Of a stretch of 34,829 nucleotides of DNA, positions 24,149-31,920 are shown one piece after another. Made by a program: the position numbers and the translations under genes. Below the pieces are notes generated by a model that did no database searches, had not been told where the DNA came from, and saw nothing but the letters and a program-made list of their open reading frames with translations. The stretch lies in NCBI GenBank assembly GCA_947627955.1, contig CANQXZ010000015.1, forward strand, positions 1 to 34,829. Reading direction: 5' to 3'. Source of the stretch: an uncultured Clostridia bacterium (GTDB lineage: Bacteria; Bacillota; Clostridia; Christensenellales; Borkfalkiaceae). The stretch's first letter is position 1. Every line of letters begins with the position of its first letter.

Positions 24149-25750
24149 TTAAACCTTTTTTTCGGTAGCAGTGAGATACCTCTTATACGCGTCGTTGTTT
24201 ATCTTCAACACGGCGTCCAACGCAGACTTGTTAGTGTTCAGCATTCCCTGCCACGACTCGCGCGTGGGGTCCTCGAGCGTTATGCTCTTTGTGAACCAGC
24301 CCGAGATGTTGTTCGCGAGCATCGCCTCGTAGGTGTTGAGCTCTTTCAGCTCCTGCTCGGTGTAGTTGAGGTTGGGAATGGGCTTTATGCCCTCTATGGT
24401 GTAAGGCTTGACGTAATTTTCGAGGTTTTCGAGCCTGAGCTTTGCGCGTGATTCCATCTCCACGGAACTGTTCCACACTTCCTCTGTGAGATATACCACG
24501 CCGTAAGGGGCGTTCTTCATTCTGAAATCGTCGGCGCTCTGGTCGCCGTGGTCGTTCTGCGGAATGAGCTTGCCGCCCACTTTATTGGGCAAAAACGCCC
24601 CCGATTTTATCGAGCCGTAGTTGAGCTGCGCCGAATAGTCGGGCTCGAAAAACTTATCGAAATAGGACAAAAGGCTTTCCTTGTCCGCGCAGGTGGAGAG
24701 CACTACGCACTCCCCCTTTTCGATCTCGAGCTCGTTGCTCATGCCTACGTATCTGTTGCCGTCGTCGTCTTTAAGGGGCAGGACTATTATATAGTCGTCC
24801 CTGAGGTCCTTTGCGAGCACCGTGTCCTTTTCCCACCAATAGAACGCGCCGTATCTGCCGTCCTGCCCGCGGGCGAGGAATTCGATGTCGCTCTGCGTGA
24901 ACGACGAGGTGCGGATGAGCTTTTCCTTGTACCACTCGCGCATTTCGCACACCGCGTCGAACCACTTTTCGTCCTCTATGGTGGAGATTATCGTGTCGTC
25001 CTTTATTATCTTATGGTCCCTGTTTTCGGGAACGCCGAAGGAGGCTATGAAGTCGCTCTCGTTGCCCTGCCAATTGCCGCTGACGAACGTGAGGGGCACC
25101 GTTTTGCCGTCTCCCGCAAAGTCATGGTCGCGGAACTTCTCCAATATGGCTTTGAATTGGCTCCTCGACAGATCGAGCCCGTCTTTGAGCATATCCGCGG
25201 TGAGTTCCACGCCCGCAGGCATGTCGTTCTCCTCGATCAGCTTCTCTATCCACGCCTTGTTTATATAGAGTATGTTGGGATAGGCTTTGAGCCCCATCTC
25301 CTCCACTCTCGGCAGGGAATATATGTGATGGTCGGGGGATTCGAGCGCTTCGCGTATGTCGGGGCGCTTTTCGAGTATCTCCGAGAAGTTGGGCATCACG
25401 TCTAAATATTCGTCGATAGCCACTATCCTGCCGCGCCTGCCGTAGTCGTACAGTTTGAGGTTGGAAAAGCCCGTATGATATATCGCGTCTATGCCCTTGG
25501 TGCCGACGGGGTCGGTGGTGTTGCTGTATTGGGTGGAGTTCTTGTATATCCACTGCACCTCTATCCCCGTATCCTCGGCAAGCTCCTTGAAAACGGGCAT
25601 GGTGTTATAGTCCTTTACGGAGTCCTCTTTTACCGTGAGCACCACGAACTGCGCGCCCGAGGCTCCCGCGCGGCTCGCCGCAACCGAGAACGCCACAACT
25701 CCCACGAGCCACAGTACCGCAGCCACTACGCCTATAATTATCTTCTTCAT
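24149..25750 (-). CDS. Sugar ABC transporter solute-binding protein (LplA-like)
   Basis: 533 residues, the large type of extracellular solute-binding protein that pairs with LplB/LplC permeases for di- and oligosaccharides. The body shows the usual layout: N-lobe strand FVVLTVKEDSVKDYNTMPVFKEL, ANPNILYINKAW-like strand (AYPNILYINKAWIEKL), and FGVPENRDHK and AFYWWEKD regions. The N-terminus MKKIIIGVVAAVLWLVGVVAF is hydrophobic but has no lipobox Cys; residues 25-33 (SRAGASGA) could be a signal-peptidase-I site. The protein is thus either secreted free or held by an uncleaved signal anchor. The gene follows the two permease genes, 16 nt after the LplC-like one. Confidence 0.85.
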   Translation of the reverse strand: MKKIIIGVVAAVLWLVGVVAFSVAASRAGASGAQFVVLTVKEDSVKDYNTMPVFKELAEDTGIEVQWIYKNSTQYSNTTDPVGTKGIDAIYHTGFSNLKLYDYGRRGRIVAIDEYLDVMPNFSEILEKRPDIREALESPDHHIYSLPRVEEMGLKAYPNILYINKAWIEKLIEENDMPAGVELTADMLKDGLDLSRSQFKAILEKFRDHDFAGDGKTVPLTFVSGNWQGNESDFIASFGVPENRDHKIIKDDTIISTIEDEKWFDAVCEMREWYKEKLIRTSSFTQSDIEFLARGQDGRYGAFYWWEKDTVLAKDLRDDYIIVLPLKDDDGNRYVGMSNELEIEKGECVVLSTCADKESLLSYFDKFFEPDYSAQLNYGSIKSGAFLPNKVGGKLIPQNDHGDQSADDFRMKNAPYGVVYLTEEVWNSSVEMESRAKLRLENLENYVKPYTIEGIKPIPNLNYTEQELKELNTYEAMLANNISGWFTKSITLEDPTRESWQGMLNTNKSALDAVLKINNDAYKRYLTATEKKV

Positions 25751-25766
25751 ACATTTACCCCGCTTA

Positions 25767-26672
25767 TCACTTGAACGAGCCCACGAGCACGCCCTGTCCG
25801 AAATGCTTTTCTATCATAGGATATATGACGAGTATGGGCACGGTCGCGACGATTATCGAAGTAAATTTTATCTGCGTAGCCATGCGCCACTGTTCGAGCA
25901 TGACCTCTCCCTCTCCCGTCGCGCTGACTTCGAAAAGCGATTTGAGCACGGACTGCAGGGGATAGAAGTTCTCGTCTATGTTGAATATAAACGCGTCGAT
26001 GTAGTTGTTCCAATGTCCCACGGCATAGAACAGCACCATAACGCTTATTATCGACTTGGCTATGGGGAGAATGAGGTCGAAGAACGTCCTTATCTCTCCC
26101 GCGCCGTCTATCGCAGCCGCTTCCAGCACCTCGTTGGGAACGTTGGATTGGAAGAACGACTTGCACATGAACACGTTGTACACGCTTACGCCGCCGCCTA
26201 TTATCAGAATGAGGGGGTTCTGGTAGAGCCCCAGAGCGCGGCACACGACGAGGTAGGGCACGAGCCCGCCGCCGAAAAACATCGTTATAATGAGAAGGGT
26301 CATTATGAGCTTGCGGCAGGGGAGATAATCCCTTGAAAGCGCCCAGCCCGCGGGGATCGTGAGCGCCACGTTGAACACCGTGCCGAGCCCGGTATACGCG
26401 AGGGTGTTGAAGTACCCCCTCCATATATCGTCCCTCTTGAACAGGCTGGCGTACCCCGAAAAGGTCACCCTCACGGGATAGAGCCACGCCTCGCCGGTCA
26501 AGACCGCGTCGGGATCGGATATGGACGCTATAACTATATAATAAAGGGGATAGATTATTATCACGGCAAGCAGGAAGAGTATAAACCCGCATATTACGTA
26601 GTACACGTAGTCCGACTTGCTTTCCCTTATCCTGTTTTTCTTCTTTTCAGCTTTTAATTCCTGTACATCCAT
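25767..26672 (-). CDS. Sugar ABC transporter permease (LplC / MalG type)
   Basis: 301 residues with six membrane segments. The cytoplasmic EAA loop EVLEAAAIDGAGEIRTFFDLILPIAKS, which contacts the ATPase, lies near residues 190-216. ISDPDAVLTGEAWLYP and the C-terminal MIEKHFGQGVLVGSFK are typical of LplC/YtcP-like permeases for oligosaccharides. It forms the heterodimeric channel with the neighbouring LplB-like permease, 15 nt upstream. GGGGTGG serves as ribosome-binding site. Confidence 0.92.
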   Translation of the reverse strand: MDVQELKAEKKKNRIRESKSDYVYYVICGFILFLLAVIIIYPLYYIVIASISDPDAVLTGEAWLYPVRVTFSGYASLFKRDDIWRGYFNTLAYTGLGTVFNVALTIPAGWALSRDYLPCRKLIMTLLIITMFFGGGLVPYLVVCRALGLYQNPLILIIGGGVSVYNVFMCKSFFQSNVPNEVLEAAAIDGAGEIRTFFDLILPIAKSIISVMVLFYAVGHWNNYIDAFIFNIDENFYPLQSVLKSLFEVSATGEGEVMLEQWRMATQIKFTSIIVATVPILVIYPMIEKHFGQGVLVGSFK

Positions 26673-26687
26673 AAATCCACCCCGCTA

Positions 26688-27722
26688 TCAGAACATACTG
26701 CTTCCCGAAATTTTCTTGGAAGTGAAGTTGGCTATCACGAGCAGCACCACGTTTATTACGGAGTTGAAAAGTCCCGCCGCGGTGGCTATGCCGTACCGCC
26801 CGTCCGTCAAGCCGACCGTATACACGTATGTGGACAGAACTTCGCTCGTCACCTTGTTTGTGGTCGTCTGCATCAGCAACACTTTTTCGTAGCCGCAGCT
26901 CATGAGGTTGCCCACGGACAAGATCATCATCATTACTATCGTGGGGAGAATCGCGGGGAGGTCTACGCTGAATATCCTCCTGAACCGCGAAGCGCCGTCC
27001 ACCTTAGCCGCCTCGTGAAGGGCGGGGTCGACCCCCGAGAGAGCCGCGATATAGATTATCGCCGACCAGCCGAAGTCCTGCCAGTTGCCCGAGAAAATGA
27101 AGAGGGGTCTGAACGCTTCGGGGGAGAGGAACAGCTTCAAGCCGTTCTCGTCGCCGCCCATCTTTATGCTTAGCTGGTCCAAAAGTCCTTCCGTGCCGAA
27201 TATGAGTTTCAGCATTCCGACGAGCACCACGAGCGAGATGAAGTGGGGCGCGTAATACAGTATCTGCAAACCCTTTTTCACCTTTTTTGCGCGCAGGGAG
27301 TTCAGAAGGAGCGCCACTATTATCGGCAGAGGGAAGCCCACTATGAAGCCGAGTATGCACAGAAGGAATGTATTTTTGAAGTAGTCCCAGAAATTCGGAT
27401 GGGAGAAGAACTCCCTGAAATTGTCCCAGCCTACCCATACCGTGCTGCTGCCTATTATCTGGTCGCCTATAACATAGTCCTGAAACGCCACGAGTATGCC
27501 GTACATGGGCACATAGCAGAAGATTATAACGTATATGAGCGCGGGCAGGATAAACACGAGTATCCATCCCTTTTTCTTGAAGTTATCCTTCCACTTCTCC
27601 CACTTTGTCTGGTTGCGGGTGTCGTGCACGGGGCTGCCGTCGAGCGCTTCGTAAGCCTGCTCTATCAGCTCTTCGTCGACCGCTCCGCTTTCCGCCGCGG
27701 CGGGCATAGAGTCGTTTGCCAT
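26688..27722 (-). CDS. Sugar ABC transporter permease (LplB / MalF type)
   Basis: 344 residues: a cytoplasmic N-terminal extension of about 55 residues, then six membrane segments starting at WILVFILPALIYVIIF. The EAA loop is LHEAAKVDGASRFRRIFSVDLPAIL. QDYVIGDQIIGSSTVWVGWDNF and the C-terminal TVGLTDGRYGIATAAGLFNS are strong LplB/YteP-like signatures. It partners the LplC-like permease. A GGGGGA ribosome-binding site lies upstream of the ATG, 43 nt after the X2-domain gene. Confidence 0.92.
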   Translation of the reverse strand: MANDSMPAAAESGAVDEELIEQAYEALDGSPVHDTRNQTKWEKWKDNFKKKGWILVFILPALIYVIIFCYVPMYGILVAFQDYVIGDQIIGSSTVWVGWDNFREFFSHPNFWDYFKNTFLLCILGFIVGFPLPIIVALLLNSLRAKKVKKGLQILYYAPHFISLVVLVGMLKLIFGTEGLLDQLSIKMGGDENGLKLFLSPEAFRPLFIFSGNWQDFGWSAIIYIAALSGVDPALHEAAKVDGASRFRRIFSVDLPAILPTIVMMMILSVGNLMSCGYEKVLLMQTTTNKVTSEVLSTYVYTVGLTDGRYGIATAAGLFNSVINVVLLVIANFTSKKISGSSMF

Positions 27723-27765
27723 AAACTTTCCCCCTTTTTCAGAGTAGTTGATTTTTATTTGAAAA

Positions 27766-28857
27766 TTATTTCTTTCTGGTTTTGGATATTATCGAATACG
27801 CGGCATAGCCTATTATCGCCGTCCCGAATATAGCTATATCTATCCAGAGGAAGAGATGCGTGGATTCTTCGGGGATATCCACGAGCGTTTCCACAGCTTC
27901 GGAGACGGTTACGGAGGTATCGGGTCTGCCCTTTTTGGTGAACAGCTTCACGCTGTGCTCGCCCACCGTGAGGGTGTTCGCGTCCGCCGCCGAGAGGGTC
28001 ACGCGCGTGTCGTTCTGGGCGAAGCCGAACTGCTTTCCGTCGATCAGAAGTTTTGTCACCTCCACGCTGTCGCTCAGCTCGAACACCACGTCCGTATCCC
28101 TGTAATACTTCTCCACCGCGGGCTTAGCCGTGACGGAGGTGAAGTCCGCCGTCACGCGGAAGTTGAAATCGGTAAATGACGTTACCGCCCTGAAAAGATA
28201 TTCCCTGCCCGCTTCGAGCGTTTCGAGATAGCTCTCTTTGACGGTGAGCGCGCCGCCCTCGAACTCATAATCCGCTTTATCTGCCAACATGGTGTTGCCG
28301 TCCGTGAGGTTCACCACTTTCAGCACGTTGTAGCCGCTGCCGAAATAGATATCGCCGTAGGGCGCGTCCGTATCGGTGAAACTCTCGCCTCCGACGGTGA
28401 ACTCCCCGTCCCTTTCCGCCTTTATGCCGCCGCCGGAATACCCGTCTAACTTACAGGTGACTATCGCCACGTCGTCGTCCGCGAATATCTTAGCCACGCC
28501 CTCGTTTACGACCACCGTTAACTTCACGGCGCTCCCCGTTGAAAAGGAGTATACGGCGGATCTGAGCTCCGTTTCGCCCTCCGAATCGCGCACGAGCGCG
28601 ATCTTTCCGCCCTCCGCGTCAGCCACGGCTTTCCAATCCGAGCCATTGCCGTCCGCGCCGAATACGAGGCTCGCCTTGCGCGCCCCCGCTTCGGGAGTGA
28701 GTTCCGCCGAATAGATGAAGTTTTCCGCGTTCATGGCGTAGCTCTCCTCTTCCGCGCGCGCCGCCGTCCACGGGAAAGCTATCCCCGTGAAGAGCGCCGC
28801 GAGTATGAATGCGGCGAGGCATACAAATACGCCACTTTTGGTTTTTACAGGCTTCAT
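27766..28857 (-). CDS. Secreted, membrane-anchored protein with GH32C/CBM66-like and X2-like domains
   Basis: 363 residues, first gene of the operon. A signal peptide (to about residue 35, TAARA) precedes a beta-sandwich at about 45-155 (ASLVFGADGNGSDWKAV ... VKLTVVVNEGVAKIFADDDV) that resembles GH32 C-terminal or CBM66-type fructan-binding domains. Next comes an X2-like Ig module, about 170-235 (LADKADYEFEGGALTVKESY), and another Ig-like module, about 240-320. A single C-terminal transmembrane helix follows (LWIDIAIFGTAIIGYAAYSI) with basic tail SKTRKK. It is an outward-facing protein held in the membrane, perhaps presenting substrate to the importer. No named family was recognised. GGGGGAT acts as ribosome-binding site. 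Confidence 0.72.
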   Translation of the reverse strand: MKPVKTKSGVFVCLAAFILAALFTGIAFPWTAARAEEESYAMNAENFIYSAELTPEAGARKASLVFGADGNGSDWKAVADAEGGKIALVRDSEGETELRSAVYSFSTGSAVKLTVVVNEGVAKIFADDDVAIVTCKLDGYSGGGIKAERDGEFTVGGESFTDTDAPYGDIYFGSGYNVLKVVNLTDGNTMLADKADYEFEGGALTVKESYLETLEAGREYLFRAVTSFTDFNFRVTADFTSVTAKPAVEKYYRDTDVVFELSDSVEVTKLLIDGKQFGFAQNDTRVTLSAADANTLTVGEHSVKLFTKKGRPDTSVTVSEAVETLVDIPEESTHLFLWIDIAIFGTAIIGYAAYSIISKTRKK

Positions 28858-28915
28858 AATATCCCCCTGAGGTGGTAAAATTGTAAATATCTTTCAAAAT
28901 ATTGTAAGCATTAAC

Positions 28916-28944
28916 ATTCTATAAAAGGCAGTTTGCAATGTCAA
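28916..28944 (-). promoter_or_regulatory. Promoter of the ten-gene sugar operon
   Basis: Minus strand: TTGACA (28944-28939), 17-bp spacer, TAGAAT (28921-28916). Initiation is predicted near 28909, a leader of about 50 nt. Confidence 0.88.
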
Positions 28945-28959
28945 CGGAAGTCAACTTTT

Positions 28960-28975
28960 TTGTGCATATGCAAAC
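28960..28975 (-). promoter_or_regulatory. Operator box 1 upstream of the sugar operon
   Basis: Minus strand GTTTGCATATGCACAA: an even near-palindrome with perfect core TGCATATGCA. It starts 15 bp upstream of the -35 element; its centre is about 58 bp upstream of the predicted start site. The same box occurs beside lacI. Confidence 0.75.
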
Positions 28976-28992
28976 CGCAGGTAGCGGAATTA

Positions 28993-29008
28993 TTGTGCAT
29001 ATGAAAAA
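28993..29008 (-). promoter_or_regulatory. Operator box 2 upstream of the sugar operon
   Basis: Minus strand TTTTTCATATGCACAA, a second copy exactly 33 bp from box 1 with one weaker half-site. It overlaps the T-run of the upstream gene's terminator. Confidence 0.7.
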
Positions 29009-29035
29009 GCGCGGCGGATCTCTCCGCTCTGCGCT
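29004..29035 (-). terminator. Terminator of the 878-residue lipoprotein gene
   Basis: Minus strand: AGCGC.AGA.GCGGA - GAGA - TCCGC.C.GCGCT, followed by TTTTT (29008-29004). It separates the lipoprotein gene from the downstream operon, which has its own promoter. Confidence 0.75.
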
Positions 29036-29050
29036 CTCCATATGGTTCCG

Positions 29051-31687
29051 TCACACATTGTGCACGGTTATCTGCAACCTGCCCTGCGTCCAGCCGCCTT
29101 CATGGAACAGCACCACGTATACCGTGTCGTCCTTGCCGACGGTCAGATCGCAGTACGCGCTCCAATCGAGCGTGCCCGGATTGAGGTGCTGCACGAACTT
29201 GGTGTTGCGGTCTTTGTCCACAACGAGCACGCGCGCGCTGAAACGGGGATCGCCCGTATAGATCTTTCCGAAGTAAGATACGGTCACCTTCAAGCCGCTT
29301 CCGATATCGTCGGGCACATTGTAGCCCACTACGATATTCTTTTCGTCCATCTGGAAATAGTCTTTCTTTAAGATTATCTTGCCGTTATCGTTCTTCCATT
29401 CGTCCGCTCCGTTTTGGGTGAGCGCGCTGAAAGTGAAGGTGTTGTTGCCGAAGTCGTAACCGTCGGTATAGCCGTACAGCCAATCCCCGGGCGCCGAGGT
29501 GGAGAAATCGTTGAAGAGGTTCCCCCTCTCGGTGACTGCCCCGTTCGTAGCGGTGAGGGTTATGCTGAGCGCGAACGAGCCGCTTACGTTGCTGTCCTTG
29601 TGCTGTATGGCAAAGTATATCTTGTCGCCCGCGGCTACGTCTACCGCATCCCCGTTCACATAGTATTTATCGTATTCCTGCCCGGCGTCATAGATGCCGT
29701 CGTTGTGCTTGAAGCTGTTCTCCGCGCTGACGGTAATTATCCGCACGGTGAACCCGTTATTCTCTTCTTTGCCCTTGAAGCTGAGGTGGATATTCGCCTT
29801 GCCCGCCTCGGGAACGGTGTAGAGTATGCCCGCCATGCCTTCCTCGCAGGTTATCTCGCCGGCGGTGAGCTTTATCTTCCCTTCGTTTGCCGTCCACGCG
29901 CCGTCTGCGTACTCGCCGGGCGTGAAGTCGAAGGTCTCGCTGTTCTCGCCATTGCCCTGTATCGAATGCCCGCGCGCGTTGCCGAAATCATAGTCTATCT
30001 TGCCGTACTGCCATGCGTTGGTCGTCTGGTCGTCGTGGAAGTCCTGCGCATAGTTGGCGGTGGCGGAAGTATACGTTCTGTTGGTGACGGTGCAGGCAAA
30101 GTCGCCATTGTAGTTGTCCCCATCCGGCTCCCTGAACAGCATCACATATATCTTGTCGCCGCTGTTGAGCGCGATATTGGGGAACGTGACCTCCCACTCG
30201 TTCTTGTTCTTGTGGGAGCTGTCTATGCCGAATGTGGCAAAGTCGTAGCGGTATTTGTCTGCCGAATCGGTAACGGTTATCCTTGCGGTGAGATAGGACT
30301 TCTTGCCCTCGGGTCCCTTGAAAGCGAGCCTGAGGTCTGCCTTGGCGTCAGCTTCCGCGGTATAGAGTATAGCCGTCTTCTTGGCGTCGCCCGCGGAGAT
30401 CCAGCCCGCCTTTATCTCAACGCCGCCGTCCGCCGTCCATGCGCCGTTTTCGGCGTTATATGCCGTGGCTTCGGTGAAGTCGAAAGTCTCGCTGTTGCCG
30501 CCGTTGGCTTGTATCTGATGCCCGTGCCGGCTGTCGAAATCGTAATCGACATAGCCGTACTTCCAGCTGCCGCTTACGACGTCGTTGCCGTGGAAGGACT
30601 CAAAGAAGTCGGCATGCGCGGGCATGTATTCGTCGTACTTCGTCTCATCGGCGTGGCAGACAGAGCACTCGTAGTGCTTAACGCCCGCAGCGTTGAGCGT
30701 GGGGGCTTTCTGCACCGCGCCCTCTACTTTGTGCCCGGAAACGGGGAGCTTTTCCTCTCTGGTCTCGCCGCAGCCCTCTTTGGTGCAGGTGTAGGTTCTG
30801 GTACCCTGCACGGTGCAGCTGGATTCCGCGGTGACCTTTCCGCCGTCCCATACGTGCACGCAGGGAGCCGCGATAGTGAAACTGAGGTCGCCGCCCGCTT
30901 TGCCCGTGCCCTTGTTTTCGAACACGAGATAATATGTATAGCCCTGCTCTATGTCCTGAGCCTCTGCCGTGGAATATTCCCAATCCTTTTTGCCCTCGGC
31001 GTTGAGTTCCTCGGGCTCGCCGACTGCCTCTCCCGCGCCGTTTGTCAGCACGAGATAGGCGTCGAGATCGGTCGCGCTCTCTTCGCCCGTGAATTTCACG
31101 GTGACGTTCGCCTGTATCTTTTCGGGCATTTCATCGGCGAATCCGTAGGCTATCACGGCGTGGCTGTCCGTCTCGGAGAGAACGTATCCTCCCGCTATCT
31201 CCACGCCCTGCGCCTTCCATACGCCCTCTTCGGCGGTAGCCTCCGCAAACGTTATATCCCCCGTTTCGGAGGTAAAAGCGGAAGCGTAACCGTATTTCCA
31301 ATTGTTTTTAGCCTCTGCGGAGCCGTAGTACATCTCCTCAAAGTCCGCGTGCGCCGCAACGGGCACGACGTTGGGCTTTTCGCATACGGTGCACTCGTAT
31401 GTCTTTTCCCCGTCATGGCAGAAGTCGGGGACCTTTGTGAGCGTGCCGCCGTCCCACGTGTGCTCCGTCATGCCGATGGGCGCGGTCTTGGTCTGCTTGC
31501 AGCCCTCCACCGTGCAGGAGTACGTCCTCAAACCCTCCGAATGGCACGTGGGCTCCTTGGTGACTACGCCCTCGTTCCATACATGGTCGTGCTCAGGAAC
31601 CGAACCCTTTTCGCATGCGGTGAGCCCCATGGTGGCGCACACCGCTATCGCCGACAAAATGCTCAATACTCTGAATTTTTTCTTCAT
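29051..31687 (-). CDS. Large modular surface lipoprotein (Cys-pair repeats and four homologous beta modules)
   Basis: 878 residues, lipoprotein signal with LTAC (Cys25). Four Cys-pair repeats of the HxWxxGxxTxxPTCxxxGxxTYxCxxxxC kind occur at about 34-66, 75-105, 278-308 and 319-346, in two pairs. Four related ~160-175-residue modules follow or alternate: about 113-272, 357-535, 544-712 and 722-878. Each opens with a WxYGxxxYDF-like motif (WKYGYASAF, WKYGYVDYDF, WQYGKIDYDF, WLYGYTDGYDF) and ends in beta-strand text like GDKIYVMLF or GDKIYFAIQ. Modules 2 and 3 also share GHxIQxNGxNSETFDF. It is probably a cell-surface glycan binder. It is divergent from the LacI-type gene and shares operator boxes with the sugar operon. 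Confidence 0.8.
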   Translation of the reverse strand: MKKKFRVLSILSAIAVCATMGLTACEKGSVPEHDHVWNEGVVTKEPTCHSEGLRTYSCTVEGCKQTKTAPIGMTEHTWDGGTLTKVPDFCHDGEKTYECTVCEKPNVVPVAAHADFEEMYYGSAEAKNNWKYGYASAFTSETGDITFAEATAEEGVWKAQGVEIAGGYVLSETDSHAVIAYGFADEMPEKIQANVTVKFTGEESATDLDAYLVLTNGAGEAVGEPEELNAEGKKDWEYSTAEAQDIEQGYTYYLVFENKGTGKAGGDLSFTIAAPCVHVWDGGKVTAESSCTVQGTRTYTCTKEGCGETREEKLPVSGHKVEGAVQKAPTLNAAGVKHYECSVCHADETKYDEYMPAHADFFESFHGNDVVSGSWKYGYVDYDFDSRHGHQIQANGGNSETFDFTEATAYNAENGAWTADGGVEIKAGWISAGDAKKTAILYTAEADAKADLRLAFKGPEGKKSYLTARITVTDSADKYRYDFATFGIDSSHKNKNEWEVTFPNIALNSGDKIYVMLFREPDGDNYNGDFACTVTNRTYTSATANYAQDFHDDQTTNAWQYGKIDYDFGNARGHSIQGNGENSETFDFTPGEYADGAWTANEGKIKLTAGEITCEEGMAGILYTVPEAGKANIHLSFKGKEENNGFTVRIITVSAENSFKHNDGIYDAGQEYDKYYVNGDAVDVAAGDKIYFAIQHKDSNVSGSFALSITLTATNGAVTERGNLFNDFSTSAPGDWLYGYTDGYDFGNNTFTFSALTQNGADEWKNDNGKIILKKDYFQMDEKNIVVGYNVPDDIGSGLKVTVSYFGKIYTGDPRFSARVLVVDKDRNTKFVQHLNPGTLDWSAYCDLTVGKDDTVYVVLFHEGGWTQGRLQITVHNV

Positions 31688-31764
31688 TTCGACCCCTTCG
31701 ATCTTATTTTATTGATTACGCGGCTGCGCGTATGCGCGAATAGCCGCAAAACCTGTTCGGCAAA

Positions 31765-31793
31765 ATATTATTTAACCGCGCCTTAGGTGTCAA
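31765..31793 (-). promoter_or_regulatory. Promoter of the 878-residue lipoprotein gene
   Basis: Minus strand: TTGACA (31793-31788), 17-bp spacer, TAATAT (31770-31765). Initiation near 31758 gives a leader of about 70 nt. Spacing to the operator boxes is identical to that of the sugar operon promoter. Confidence 0.85.
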
Positions 31794-31808
31794 TGCAAAC
31801 AAAAAAAA

Positions 31809-31824
31809 TTGTGCATTTGCAAAC
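31809..31824 (-). promoter_or_regulatory. Operator box 1 between the lipoprotein and lacI-type genes
   Basis: Minus strand GTTTGCAAATGCACAA, 15 of 16 bases equal to the sugar-operon box 1 and likewise 15 bp from the -35 element. Confidence 0.75.
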
Positions 31825-31841
31825 GCCTGCCCCCGCCAGTT

Positions 31842-31857
31842 TTGTGCATTTGAAAAG
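31842..31857 (-). promoter_or_regulatory. Operator box 2 between the lipoprotein and lacI-type genes
   Basis: Minus strand CTTTTCAAATGCACAA, 33 bp from box 1 as in the sugar-operon region. The pair lies midway between the two divergent promoters, about 58 bp from each predicted start site. Confidence 0.72.
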
Positions 31858-31894
31858 TTTATTTATCAAACGGGATTTATCCGGCGATATGTTG

Positions 31895-31900
31895 TATAAT
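31895..31900 (+). promoter_or_regulatory. -10 element of the LacI-family regulator gene
   Basis: A perfect TATAAT with no recognisable -35 at 16-18 bp (GGGATT at 31872-31877). A weak -35 behind a perfect -10 suggests dependence on a bound protein, possibly the regulator itself. Confidence 0.6.
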
Positions 31901-31920
31901 ACACGCACAAGGGGGAGGCA

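Noticed and set aside
29414-31786. 790-codon open frame on the plus strand opposite the 878-residue lipoprotein
   Set aside because: It mirrors the codon bias of the real gene; no ribosome-binding site, no signal or domain, low-complexity translation. The minus-strand protein has a lipobox and repeats.
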